Assembly: GCA_020442095.1 (NCBI GenBank)
Contig: JAGRKY010000588.1
Coordinates: 1-6,866 of the forward strand
Direction: 5' to 3'
DNA: 6,866 nt
Source: Bauldia sp.
GTDB lineage: Bacteria > Pseudomonadota > Alphaproteobacteria > Rhizobiales > Kaistiaceae
The position numbers and the translations under genes are program-made. Positions within the stretch are counted from its first letter, which is position 1. Every line of letters begins with the position of its first letter. This document shows, piece by piece, positions 1 through 5,838 of the stretch. The notes below the pieces were generated by a model, which was not told where the DNA came from, did no database searches, and saw only the letters and a program-made list of their open reading frames with translations.

Positions 1-443
1 CGATCCAGTCCGCGGCCGAGGCCGGGAAGATCGGCATCGACGGCGAGATGCCGGACGTCCGCTCGCTCCGCATTCCGCTGAGGTACCTCGCCAACCTGTT
101 GACCGCGGGCAAGGAGGAGCCGGTCGCGCTCGCCCTGGAGCGGATGCTCGCGATGCGCGGCTATATGCGGGCGAAGACCGTCGACGGCATGATCGACGAA
201 GCGATCGCCGCCCGGGTCGGGCTCACGCCCGGTCAGATCGACGAGATGTACCACGTCATGGCGATCGCCAATTACGAGGATCGCTTCGTCATCCCGACCG
301 CCCATCGAGAGCTCGGCGAGGATGCCTACGACATCCGCGGCTCCTGCGGATTCTCCTTCGGCAATGGCTGCTCCGGCGGAACCTCCGAACCGAACCTGTT
401 CGGCACCCCGCGGCGTGCCAAGACACCGATGGAGATGATGTGA
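1..443 (+). CDS. narH: Respiratory nitrate reductase beta subunit NarH, C-terminal part (5' truncated)
   Basis: This is the last 146 residues of NarH, read in the frame that begins at base 3; the start of the gene lies upstream of the window. NarH is the cytoplasmic iron-sulfur subunit that carries electrons from the haems of NarI to the molybdenum centre of NarG. The fragment shows the conserved NarH C-terminal domain: IPLRYLANLLTAG at about residues 22-34 of the fragment, ALERMLAMRGYMRAKTV after it, then MAIANYEDRFVIPTAHRE and a GSCGFSFGNGCSGG tail. The Fe-S cluster cysteines belong to the part outside the window, so they cannot be checked. The stop TGA (441-443) overlaps the ATG of narJ by one base (TGATG), which indicates translational coupling. 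The upstream sequence presumably carries narG and perhaps a nitrate transporter, but that is inference. Confidence 0.95.
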   Translation, partial: IQSAAEAGKIGIDGEMPDVRSLRIPLRYLANLLTAGKEEPVALALERMLAMRGYMRAKTVDGMIDEAIAARVGLTPGQIDEMYHVMAIANYEDRFVIPTAHRELGEDAYDIRGSCGFSFGNGCSGGTSEPNLFGTPRRAKTPMEMM

Positions 444-1129
444 TGGCGCGGACCCTGAAGGCGCTGTCGGCGCTTCTCTCCTATCCCGACGCCGATCTCG
501 CATCGGCGGCCCCGTCGCTCGGGGCGGCGATCGGCAGGGAAGGCGTGCTGACCGGCGAGGCCCGGCGGATGATCGATCCGCTGATAGCGGAACTCGCGAC
601 GGGCGATCTCATCGAGATGCAGGAACGCTACGTCGACCTCTTCGACCGCACACGTTCGCTGTCGCTCCATCTCTTCGAGCATGTCCATGGCGAGAGCCGG
701 GACCGGGGGCAGGCGATGATCGATCTCGCCGGGCTCTACGAGCAGCACGGCCTTCTGATCGATACGTCGGAACTGCCGGATCACCTGCCCCTCTTCCTGG
801 AGTTCCTGTCGATCCTGCCGCTCGACGAGGCTTGCGACCTGCTGGGCCAGACGGCCCATGTCCTCGCCGCGATCGGCGCGAGGCTGGCCAGGCGGAAGTC
901 GAGCTATGCCGCGGTCTTCGACGCGCTCGTGGTGCTGTCCGCGACGAAGCCGGACAGGGAGCTGGTTGCCGCGCTGCTCGACGGGCCCGATCAGGCGCCG
1001 ACGGATTTCGCCGCGCTGGACGCGGCCTGGGAGGACGAACCCGTCACCTTCGGGCCCGGCGACGGCGGAGGGTGCAAGGACGGATTGATCGCGCGCCTGC
1101 GCGCGGCGCGCCGGCCGTCTCCCAATTGA
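443..1129 (+). CDS. narJ: Nitrate reductase molybdenum cofactor assembly chaperone NarJ
   Basis: NarJ is a cytoplasmic chaperone that binds NarG, allows insertion of the molybdenum cofactor and delays membrane docking until NarGH is mature. It is not part of the final enzyme. The product is 228 residues, close to E. coli NarJ in size, and all-helical in character. Family signatures seen are LSALLSYPDADL near residues 8-19, YVDLFDRTRSLSLHLFEHVH at 63-82, the following GESRDRGQAM, LYEQHGL at 98-104 and ELPDHLPLFLEFLS at 110-123. A typical C-terminal WEDEPVTFG motif lies at 196-204. I chose ATG 443 (overlap TGATG with narH, GGAG at 431-434, 8-nt spacing); an in-frame GTG at 440 would add one residue and cannot be excluded. 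It sits between narH and narI in the standard order. Confidence 0.96.
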   Translation: MARTLKALSALLSYPDADLASAAPSLGAAIGREGVLTGEARRMIDPLIAELATGDLIEMQERYVDLFDRTRSLSLHLFEHVHGESRDRGQAMIDLAGLYEQHGLLIDTSELPDHLPLFLEFLSILPLDEACDLLGQTAHVLAAIGARLARRKSSYAAVFDALVVLSATKPDRELVAALLDGPDQAPTDFAALDAAWEDEPVTFGPGDGGGCKDGLIARLRAARRPSPN

Positions 1130-1146
1130 CCCCGGAGTGATTTCCG

Positions 1147-1878
1147 ATGAGCGCATTTCTCAATCATCTCGTCTACGGCTGGTATCCCTATGTCTGCCTG
1201 ACCGTGTTCATCGTCGGCAGCATCATCCGCTTCGACCGCGAGCAGTACACCTGGCGGTCGGGGTCGAGCCAGCTGCTGCGCCGCCGCCAGCTGATGTGGG
1301 GCTCCAACCTCTTCCATGTCGGCATCCTGGTGATCTTCGCCGGCCATTTCGTCGGCCTGCTGACGCCGATCGTCGTGTTCGACTGGCTCGGCATATCGCA
1401 TTCCTTCAAGCAGATGCTGGCGATCGTGGTCGGCGGCGTCGCCGGCATCGCCTGCTTCATCGGCCTGACCCTGCTCGTCCACCGGCGGCTGTTCGACCCG
1501 CGGATTCTGCGGACCTCGTCCTTCGGCGATATCGCGATCCTGCTCCTGCTCTACGTCCAGCTGATCCTCGGGCTGGCGACCATCGTCGTCTCGCTCAACC
1601 ACCTCGACGGCCACGAGATGGTGCGGTTCATGAACTGGGCGCAGGGAATCCTCATTCTCAGGCCGGAGAGCTGGCGCCTGATCGTCGACGCCAATCCGAT
1701 CTTCAAGCTCCATCTCTTCCTGGGCATGACCATCTTCCTGGTCTTCCCCTTCACCCGGCTGGTCCACATCTGGAGCGCCCCGGTCTGGTATCTCGGCCGC
1801 CGCGGCTATCAGGTCGTGCGGGCGCGGCCGCAGACCCATGCCAGGCAGGCGGTCTGGCCGCAGGATCGTGCGCGATGA
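1147..1878 (+). CDS. narI: Respiratory nitrate reductase gamma subunit NarI (cytochrome b)
   Basis: NarI is the membrane dihaem cytochrome b that oxidises quinol at the periplasmic side and passes electrons to NarH. The product has 243 residues, slightly longer than E. coli NarI (about 225). Five hydrophobic segments are visible at roughly residues 8-27, 52-74, 90-111, 129-150 and 187-208. The four axial haem ligands are conserved: His57 and His67 on helix 2 (LFHVGILVIFAGHFVG) match E. coli His56 and His66. His189 and His207 on helix 5, 18 residues apart, match His187 and His205. The start ATG has GGAG at 1134-1137, 9 nt upstream, and the gap to narJ is 17 nt. The end is an Arg-rich tail. Its stop TGA overlaps the next gene's ATG in an ATGA junction, so the operon continues. 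Confidence 0.97.
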   Translation: MSAFLNHLVYGWYPYVCLTVFIVGSIIRFDREQYTWRSGSSQLLRRRQLMWGSNLFHVGILVIFAGHFVGLLTPIVVFDWLGISHSFKQMLAIVVGGVAGIACFIGLTLLVHRRLFDPRILRTSSFGDIAILLLLYVQLILGLATIVVSLNHLDGHEMVRFMNWAQGILILRPESWRLIVDANPIFKLHLFLGMTIFLVFPFTRLVHIWSAPVWYLGRRGYQVVRARPQTHARQAVWPQDRAR

Positions 1879-2708
1879 ACGTCACGCCATCGCGGAAACA
1901 GCCGGGGCGCGGCCCGACCATCGTCTCGGTCAACGGCACCGTCATCCCGAACAGCACGATCGTCCGCGAGATCCAGCATCACCCGGCCGCGAACCCGACC
2001 GAGTCCTGGCAGAGCGCGGCCAGGGCGCTGGTCGTCCGCGCGCTGCTGCTCGATGAAGCCGGCCGCGAAGGGATCGTCGCGACGCCGCTGGTCGACGGCC
2101 GGGGGCGGCGCGAGACCGAGGATGAAGCGCTGATCCGCGTCCTGCTCGAAAAGGCGGTCCACATCCCGTCGCCGACGGAAGCGGAGCTCCGGCGCTACTA
2201 TGACGCCAACCCGGCCAGGTTCCGTGCCGTCGAGCTGGTCGAGGCGCGGCATATCCTGATCGCCGCGCGTGCGGACGACGCGGCCGCCTATGCGGCGGCG
2301 CGCCAGTCCGCCGGCGCGCTTGCCGCCGTCCTCGCCGCGGGGCCGGAGCGTTTCGAGGAGCTCGCCCGTGAGCATTCGGACTGCGCTTCGGCCGGAAAGG
2401 GCGGCTTCCTCGGCCAGATGGCGCCCGGCGAGGCAACGCCCGAATTCGCGGCGGCGGTCGCGGCGATGCAGGATGGCGAGGTCACCCGGCAGCCCGTCGA
2501 GACCCGCTACGGCTTCCATCTCATCCGGCTCGAGCGGCGGATTCCGGCGCGCATCCTGCCGTTCGAGACGGTGGCGGCGCGGATCGCCGAATACCTGACC
2601 GAGAGGTCGCGGCGGACCGCGACGGCGCAATATATGGCGCGTCTCGTCGAAAGCGCCGAGATCACCGGCGTCGCCATGGCCGGCGCCGACGACCGTCGCG
2701 TCCATTGA
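1875..2708 (+). CDS. PpiC/parvulin-type peptidyl-prolyl cis-trans isomerase linked to nitrate reductase
   Basis: This 277-residue protein contains a parvulin rotamase domain, which catalyses cis-trans isomerisation of prolyl bonds and helps folding. The domain begins at ARHIL (residues 124-128, His126). It continues through FEELAREHSDC.SAGKGGFLG (about 160-180) and ends at PVETRYGFHLIRL (207-219, His215), the usual conserved His and FG/GF core positions. Residues 1-120 are a helical SurA/NifM-like N-terminal part including EAELRRYYDANPARF (102-116). No signal peptide or membrane anchor is seen, so it should be cytoplasmic. The start is ATG 1875, inside the narI stop codon (ATGA); an open frame extends upstream to 1137 but only inside narI. 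PpiC-type genes directly after narI are known in denitrifiers such as Pseudomonas aeruginosa, which suggests a role in folding or maturing NarGHI. The client protein is not known from this sequence. Confidence 0.92.
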   Translation: MNVTPSRKQPGRGPTIVSVNGTVIPNSTIVREIQHHPAANPTESWQSAARALVVRALLLDEAGREGIVATPLVDGRGRRETEDEALIRVLLEKAVHIPSPTEAELRRYYDANPARFRAVELVEARHILIAARADDAAAYAAARQSAGALAAVLAAGPERFEELAREHSDCASAGKGGFLGQMAPGEATPEFAAAVAAMQDGEVTRQPVETRYGFHLIRLERRIPARILPFETVAARIAEYLTERSRRTATAQYMARLVESAEITGVAMAGADDRRVH

Positions 2709-2718
2709 GGCGGCCGCC

Positions 2719-3018
2719 ATGCTGCTCGGCGACCTGATGGCGCAGTTCGACGACGAGGCGGTGGCGCAGGAGACGCTCCTGCGGGTCGACGGCCTCGGGC
2801 TCGTCGCGGCGATGCGAAGGCGCGCCGAGGAGGCCGGCGTCTCGCTCGGCGCCTATGCGCGGCTGATCGTCCGCCATTATGCCGATACCGCGCCGGACGA
2901 CGAATGGGCCCAGCTGATGGGCGCGCTCGCGCGGGCGGAGGACCCGGGCGCCGCCTGCCTCAAGCGGGCTTTCGCCTATGTCCTTTCGGCGGCGGAGCAG
3001 CAGGGCGAGGGCGGCTGA
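2719..3018 (+). CDS. Uncharacterised small helical protein between ppiC and nnrS
   Basis: I do not recognise a named family. The product is 99 residues, acidic at the start (AQFDDEAVAQE, about 8-18) and mostly predicted helix, with Ala, Arg, Glu and Leu dominating. No membrane segment, signal peptide or metal-binding cysteine cluster is visible; the single Cys is residue 80. A central stretch, RRRAEEAGVSLGAYARLIVRH (33-53), has a helix-turn-helix-like rhythm (helix, GVSLGAY turn, helix), but the evidence for DNA binding is weak. Coding is supported by G/C-rich third positions, a GAGG at 2707-2710 placed 8 nt before the ATG, a 10-nt gap after ppiC and a 1-nt TGATG overlap with nnrS. The tight packing argues for a function in the same nitrate/NO pathway, perhaps as an accessory or regulatory partner. 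Confidence 0.8.
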   Translation: MLLGDLMAQFDDEAVAQETLLRVDGLGLVAAMRRRAEEAGVSLGAYARLIVRHYADTAPDDEWAQLMGALARAEDPGAACLKRAFAYVLSAAEQQGEGG

Positions 3019-4199
3019 TGCCACGCGCGATGACCGGGCTCGCGCGGATGCCGCTGCTCAGCTACGGGTTCCGGCCCTTCTTCCTCGGCGGCGCGATCTG
3101 GGCTGCCGCGGCGATGGCGCTGTGGATCGGCTTGCTCTCCGGCGCCTGGAGCTTCGCCGGGACCTATGGCCCCGTCGCCTGGCACGCGCATGCGCTCCTC
3201 TTCGGCTATGTCACCGCGATCGTCGCGGGCTTCCTTCTCACCGCGATTCCCAACTGGACCGGCCGCCTGCCGGTCTCCGGCGCGCCGCTGCTGCTCCTCT
3301 TCCTGCTCTGGATCGCGGGGCGCCTCGCGCTCCTCGCCGTCGACCGGGTCGGCCTCGTCCCGGCGATCGTCGTCGATTCATCCTTCCTCATCGTCTTCTC
3401 CCTGGTCATCCTTCGCGAGATCGTCACGGGCCGGAACTGGAAGAACCTCAAGACCGTCGTCCTCGTCCTGCTGCTTTCCGCGTCCAATATCGGCTTCCAT
3501 GTCGAGGTGCTCTTCAACGGGGTGCCGGATATATCGATCCGGGCGGGGACCGCGGCCATCATCGCGTTGATCATGCTGGTCGGCGGCCGCATCACGCCGA
3601 GCTTCACCCGCAACTGGCTGGCCCGTTCGGGCGCGGTCGTGCTGCCGGCGCCGTTCGGCCGGTTCGATATCGCGGCCCTGGTCGTCGCGGCGTCAGGCCT
3701 GGTACTCTGGATCATCGATCCGGCAGGCGTCGTCACCGGAGCGGCCCTGGTTGCCGCCGCCGTACTCCAGTGCGTCCGGCTGTGGCGCTGGACGGGCCTC
3801 GCGGCATGGCGCGAGCCGCTGGTTCTCGTCCTCCATGCGGGCTACCTCTTCGTCCCGGTCGGCTTCGCCCTGATCGGTGCCTCGATCCTGTGGCCCACGG
3901 CAATCCCGGCGGCGGACGCACTGCATGCCTGGACCGTCGGCGCGGTCGCGGTGATGACCATCGCGGTGATGACCCGCGCTACGCTCGGCCATACCGGCCG
4001 GGAACTAGTCGCGGGGTCGGTGACTCGGTTGATCTATGTCGCCATCCTTGTCGCCGTGATCTGCAGGCTGGCGTCGCCGTTCCTGCCCGACGCCTCGATG
4101 ATGCTTCTCACTCTGGCCGGTCTCGGCTGGGTCGCCGGCTTCATGGGGTTTGCCGTCGTCTTCGGCCCGATGCTCCTGCGGCCGCGTCTTGCTTCCTAA
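3018..4199 (+). CDS. nnrS: NnrS family membrane protein (NO response/resistance)
   Basis: NnrS proteins are polytopic haem- and copper-containing membrane proteins found with denitrification genes. They protect cells from nitric oxide-derived stress, although their exact chemistry is unsettled. The product has 393 residues with about twelve hydrophobic segments, the expected size. Family features visible are LLSYGFRPFFLGGAIWA (13-29), WHAHALLFGYVTAIVAGFLLTAIPNWTGR (55-83, with His56 and His58 as likely metal or haem ligands) and GGRITPSFTRNWL (189-201). HAWTVGAVAVMTIAVMTRATLGHTGR (303-328, His303 and His325) closes the series. I chose ATG 3018 because it overlaps the preceding stop (TGATG), follows a GAGGG-like ribosome site and begins the conserved sequence. 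The frame is open upstream to 2904 only within the previous gene. Its place after nar genes and near nsrR supports regulation by NO or oxygen limitation. Confidence 0.95.
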   Translation: MPRAMTGLARMPLLSYGFRPFFLGGAIWAAAAMALWIGLLSGAWSFAGTYGPVAWHAHALLFGYVTAIVAGFLLTAIPNWTGRLPVSGAPLLLLFLLWIAGRLALLAVDRVGLVPAIVVDSSFLIVFSLVILREIVTGRNWKNLKTVVLVLLLSASNIGFHVEVLFNGVPDISIRAGTAAIIALIMLVGGRITPSFTRNWLARSGAVVLPAPFGRFDIAALVVAASGLVLWIIDPAGVVTGAALVAAAVLQCVRLWRWTGLAAWREPLVLVLHAGYLFVPVGFALIGASILWPTAIPAADALHAWTVGAVAVMTIAVMTRATLGHTGRELVAGSVTRLIYVAILVAVICRLASPFLPDASMMLLTLAGLGWVAGFMGFAVVFGPMLLRPRLAS

Positions 4200-4232
4200 G
4201 TATGCCTGTCCCTTCCGCTCGAGGAGATATCG

Positions 4233-4562
4233 ATGCCCAACACTCCGAAGCTGCCGTCTGCCGCCGCCAGGGTCGCGGACAGTCACGCCGCGATCTGGAA
4301 GGCCTACAGCGCGCTCGGCAAGGCCTGCTCGGACGCCGGACCGCTCGACCCGCAGACCATTTGTATCGCCAAGCTCGCGCTGGCCATCGGCCCGGGTCTC
4401 GAGGGTGCCGTCCATTCGCATGCGCGGCGGGGGCAGACCGAAGGATTGCCACCGGAAGGGCTCCAGCAGACTGCCCTTCTGGCCATTCCGACCCTCGGCC
4501 TTGCCCAGGCGGTTCGCGCCTTAACCTGGATTGAGGATGTCACCGGCGACCGCCGCCGATGA
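4233..4562 (+). CDS. Carboxymuconolactone decarboxylase (CMD)/AhpD-fold protein lacking the CxxC motif
   Basis: This 109-residue protein has the helical CMD/AhpD-type pattern: IWKAYSALGKACSDAG (21-36), LDPQTICIAKLALAIG (38-53), EGAVHSHARRG (57-67) and GLPPEGLQQTALLAIPTLGLAQAV (71-94). In AhpD-like peroxidase partners the core is C-E-x-C-x-x-x-H. Here the two cysteine positions are Leu56 and Ala59, while Glu57 and His63 remain, so disulfide redox chemistry is not expected. Cys32 and Cys44 lie elsewhere. The reaction is therefore unknown; a hydrolase- or decarboxylase-like, or a binding role, is possible. A strong GAGGAG at 4221-4226 sits 6 nt before the ATG. The gene follows nnrS by 33 nt and is probably co-transcribed. 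I am sure of the fold family but not of the activity. Confidence 0.85.
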   Translation: MPNTPKLPSAAARVADSHAAIWKAYSALGKACSDAGPLDPQTICIAKLALAIGPGLEGAVHSHARRGQTEGLPPEGLQQTALLAIPTLGLAQAVRALTWIEDVTGDRRR

Positions 4563-4682
4563 TGGGCGCTCCATCGCAACTTGCAGCGGGAGATTTGCAT
4601 CCATCGTCCGACTTAATTCGTTTGTCTGCTTCGACCCGCCGCGCAGACTCGATTGACCTGCCTCTATACGAGCACGCCTACG

Positions 4683-5168
4683 ATGAATCACGATAACGAG
4701 CCGGGACGGATCATCGATAAGCTCGGTGCCGCGATCCTCGCGGCGGCAGCGGACGGTATCCTGTTGGCCGATCGCGATGGGATCATCAGGTTCTGGAATC
4801 CGGGTGCGGTCCGCATCTTCGGATTCAGTGCGGAAGAAGCGATCGGACAGTCGCTCGACCTGATCATCCCGAACGGGCTTCGTGCCCGCCATACGGAGGG
4901 CTACCGGCGGGTCATGCAAACGGGCGAGACCCGTTACGGCTCGGGCGATCTCCTCGCGGTGCCGGCGCTCACCAAGGACGGAAGCCAGATATCGGTCGAG
5001 TTCACGATCGTGCCGATGTCGGCCGCCGGCTCCAGGCCGATCGGCATGGCGGCCATCCTTCGGGACGTGACGTCGCGGTTCAACGAAATGCGCACTCTGA
5101 GACGGCGTGTTACCGAACTTGAGAAATCGGCAATGACGGCTGTCAGGGTAGACGAAGCAGGTCAATGA
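4683..5168 (+). CDS. Stand-alone PAS domain sensor protein, possibly haem-binding
   Basis: The 161-residue product is essentially one PAS domain (about 18-130) followed by a short charged helix (FNEMRTLRRRVTELEKSA, 133-150) that could be a coiled coil. PAS hallmarks seen are DGILLADRDGIIRFWNPGAVRIFGFSAEEAIGQSLDLIIP (24-63), TKDGSQISVEFTIVPM (97-112) and GMAAILRDVT (121-130). His70 in LRARHTEGY lies where the proximal haem ligand sits in rhizobial FixL (His200) and E. coli DOS (His77), by my own alignment from memory. The FixL distal Arg is not conserved (GSGDLL here), so ligand preference may differ. There is no kinase, cyclase or DNA-binding output domain, so it must act on a partner. Start: ATG 4683 was preferred; an in-frame TTG at 4653 would add ten residues, but neither has a strong ribosome site. 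The stop overlaps the next start as ATGA. Confidence 0.88.
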   Translation: MNHDNEPGRIIDKLGAAILAAAADGILLADRDGIIRFWNPGAVRIFGFSAEEAIGQSLDLIIPNGLRARHTEGYRRVMQTGETRYGSGDLLAVPALTKDGSQISVEFTIVPMSAAGSRPIGMAAILRDVTSRFNEMRTLRRRVTELEKSAMTAVRVDEAGQ

Positions 5169-5440
5169 AAATCACTACGGCACAGTATGCGGCGCAGTGG
5201 TTCAGCATCGACGTACCCTTGACCCTCGACGCTCTGCCCTGGCTGTGTCAGGTCAGGGGTCTCCCCAGGGTCAGCGGATCGCGGAGCTGTTCTCGCCGAA
5301 CAAAGTCGCGGCCATCAGCATCCACACCGTTTTCGAGCACCACGATACTAAGAGTGCCGGTGTCCCTCGCCCCCTTCATGGCCGAATACCTCATCACCTT
5401 TCCGGTGCCGGTCGAGCAGCCTGCCAAGGGCGGAATGTGA
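5165..5440 (+). pseudogene. Frameshifted remnant of a small gene coupled to the PAS gene
   Basis: The start ATG 5165 overlaps the PAS stop (ATGA), the arrangement of a translationally coupled partner gene. The first about 30 codons of this frame (AQYAAQWFSIDVPLTLDALP, 6-25) look coding, with G/C-rich third positions. From about 5260 to 5350 the plausible protein moves to another frame (GQRIAELFSPNKVAAISIHT then VFEHHD), while the original frame becomes Ser/Arg-rich with A/T-ending codons. From 5360 the first frame again looks coding (VSLAPFMAEYLITFPVPVEQ) to the TGA at 5438-5440. This implies about -1 and then +1 indels, near GGGGTCTCCCC (5256-5266) and CCCTCGCCCCC (5364-5374). I cannot identify the family of the restored protein of about 91 residues. 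It could be a true pseudogene, homopolymer sequencing errors, or chance open frames. Confidence 0.5.
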
Positions 5441-5776
5441 GTGATTCGTTTGTGGCGGTGACCGCCTGCAGCACCCACCAGCTGCTATGGGCGCGTGCGA
5501 ACGCCCGCCATGGCCCTTAACCGCCGACGACGAGTCTGGACAGGTCGGCCAACGGTCTCGTTCACCAGATGGCCGATCCGCACCGAAGCGTCCTGCCGTT
5601 CGTCAGGGAAAGAGCAAGTCGTCTGGCAATCAGACGGCGCCGCCCAGCCTTGCTCTAGCCTTTGACGTGACCGTCGTCAGTACATCTCTGGCGCATCGAG
5701 ATAAGCCGCGTCCATTGTCACATTTGCATCGGCAAGTCGCGCGGTGTGCCGAAGAGATGCGACGACTCAACGGGGC
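5441..5776. other. Gene-poor intergenic stretch with several inverted repeats
   Basis: No convincing gene is seen on either strand. Frames that stay open here have much weaker G/C third-position bias than their neighbours. The stretch instead holds inverted repeats: GGCGG-TGA-CCGCC (5454-5466), GGGCG/CGCCC with an 8-nt loop (5489-5506), and TCGGCCA/TGGCCGA with an 18-nt spacer (5545-5551 and 5570-5576). A further pair is AGAGCAAG/CTTGCTCT (5611-5618 and 5649-5656), enclosing a compact hairpin CGTCTG-GCAAT-CAGACG (5620-5636). None is followed by a clear T run, so a canonical terminator cannot be called. It could hold a structured RNA, decayed coding sequence of the preceding operon, or regulatory sites for nsrR. 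Confidence 0.5.
5611..5656. repeat. Nested inverted repeat (outer 8 bp, inner 6 bp with 5-nt loop)
   Basis: AGAGCAAG at 5611-5618 is perfectly complementary to CTTGCTCT at 5649-5656. Inside it CGTCTG (5620-5625) pairs with CAGACG (5631-5636) around a GCAAT loop. As RNA this would fold into an outer stem closing an inner hairpin plus a GC-rich 12-nt single strand. It lacks a downstream T tract, so it is not an ordinary Rho-independent terminator. Function is unknown; chance occurrence in GC-rich DNA is possible, although the nesting makes this the best-supported structure in the intergenic region. Confidence 0.45.
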
Positions 5777-5811
5777 TTGCATATTGGGATAAGCCAATTA
5801 ATGTGTATTGT
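5777..5811 (+). promoter_or_regulatory. Putative sigma70-type promoter of nsrR
   Basis: This is the AT-rich patch of the intergenic region. One reading is TTGCAT (5777-5782), a 16-nt spacer and TAATGT (5799-5804). A shifted alternative is TTGGGA (5784-5789), 16 nt and TATTGT (5806-5811). Both place the start of transcription about 15-30 nt before the nsrR ATG and both put the -10 region at or beside the predicted NsrR operator. There is also an ATTGG/CCAAT inverted repeat at 5783-5787 and 5794-5798. The boxes are imperfect and were chosen by eye. Confidence 0.4.
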
Positions 5812-5822
5812 AGATACCAATT
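5800..5822. promoter_or_regulatory. Predicted NsrR operator (23-bp imperfect palindrome)
   Basis: The site has the form AAT-n2-GTAT-n5-ATAC-n2-ATT, symmetric about base 5811. It divides into 11-1-11, the layout of the NsrR operator known from gammaproteobacteria and Bacillus. Left half AATGTGTATTG matches 8 of 11 positions of the AAGATGYATTT half-site. The right half, read on the other strand as AATTGGTATCT, matches 7 of 11. It lies 16 nt upstream of the nsrR ATG and overlaps the likely -10 box, a position that would block RNA polymerase. This supports autorepression relieved by NO. It is a by-eye match and other Rrf2 regulators use similar AT-rich palindromes. Confidence 0.55.
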
Positions 5823-5838
5823 CAAACACGGATGAACG

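Noticed and set aside
326..1156. Long open frame on the - strand opposite narH/narJ
   Set aside because: It is antisense to well-supported narH and narJ, Arg/Gly/Gln-rich without recognisable motifs, as expected from GC-rich coding DNA read backwards.
991..1839. Long - strand open frame opposite narI
   Set aside because: Asp/Glu/Gln-rich low-complexity translation antisense to narI, whose haem ligands are all conserved on the + strand.
1137..1874. N-terminal extension of the parvulin gene through narI
   Set aside because: The extension lies wholly within narI in another frame and is Arg/Pro-rich; ATG 1875 with the ATGA overlap is the sensible start.
1809..2720. 303-codon - strand open frame opposite the parvulin gene
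   Set aside because: Antisense to a clear PpiC domain; composition is Arg/Asp-rich with no domain.
3565..3575. TTGAT half-sites as FNR/NnrR boxes (also near 1085, 4027 and 5996)
   Set aside because: All lie within coding sequence and none has the ATCAA partner at the right spacing; no full FNR-type palindrome was found in the window.
2978..4534. 518-codon + strand open frame overlapping nnrS and the CMD gene
   Set aside because: Arg/Pro/Ala-rich out-of-frame reading of nnrS; the other frame carries the membrane segments and NnrS motifs.
4560..4576. GATGG-GCGCT-CCATC hairpin at the end of the CMD gene as a terminator
   Set aside because: The stem is only 5 bp and is followed by CGCAACTTGC, with no T run.
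4653..4658. TTGACC as a -35 box or TTG start for the PAS gene
   Set aside because: No suitable -10 box at 16-18 nt, and no ribosome site upstream of the TTG; left as an alternative start only.
5487..5792. 101-codon + strand open frame in the intergenic region
   Set aside because: Third positions are clearly less G/C-rich than in neighbouring genes, no motif is seen, there is no convincing ribosome site, and it overlaps the nsrR promoter patch.
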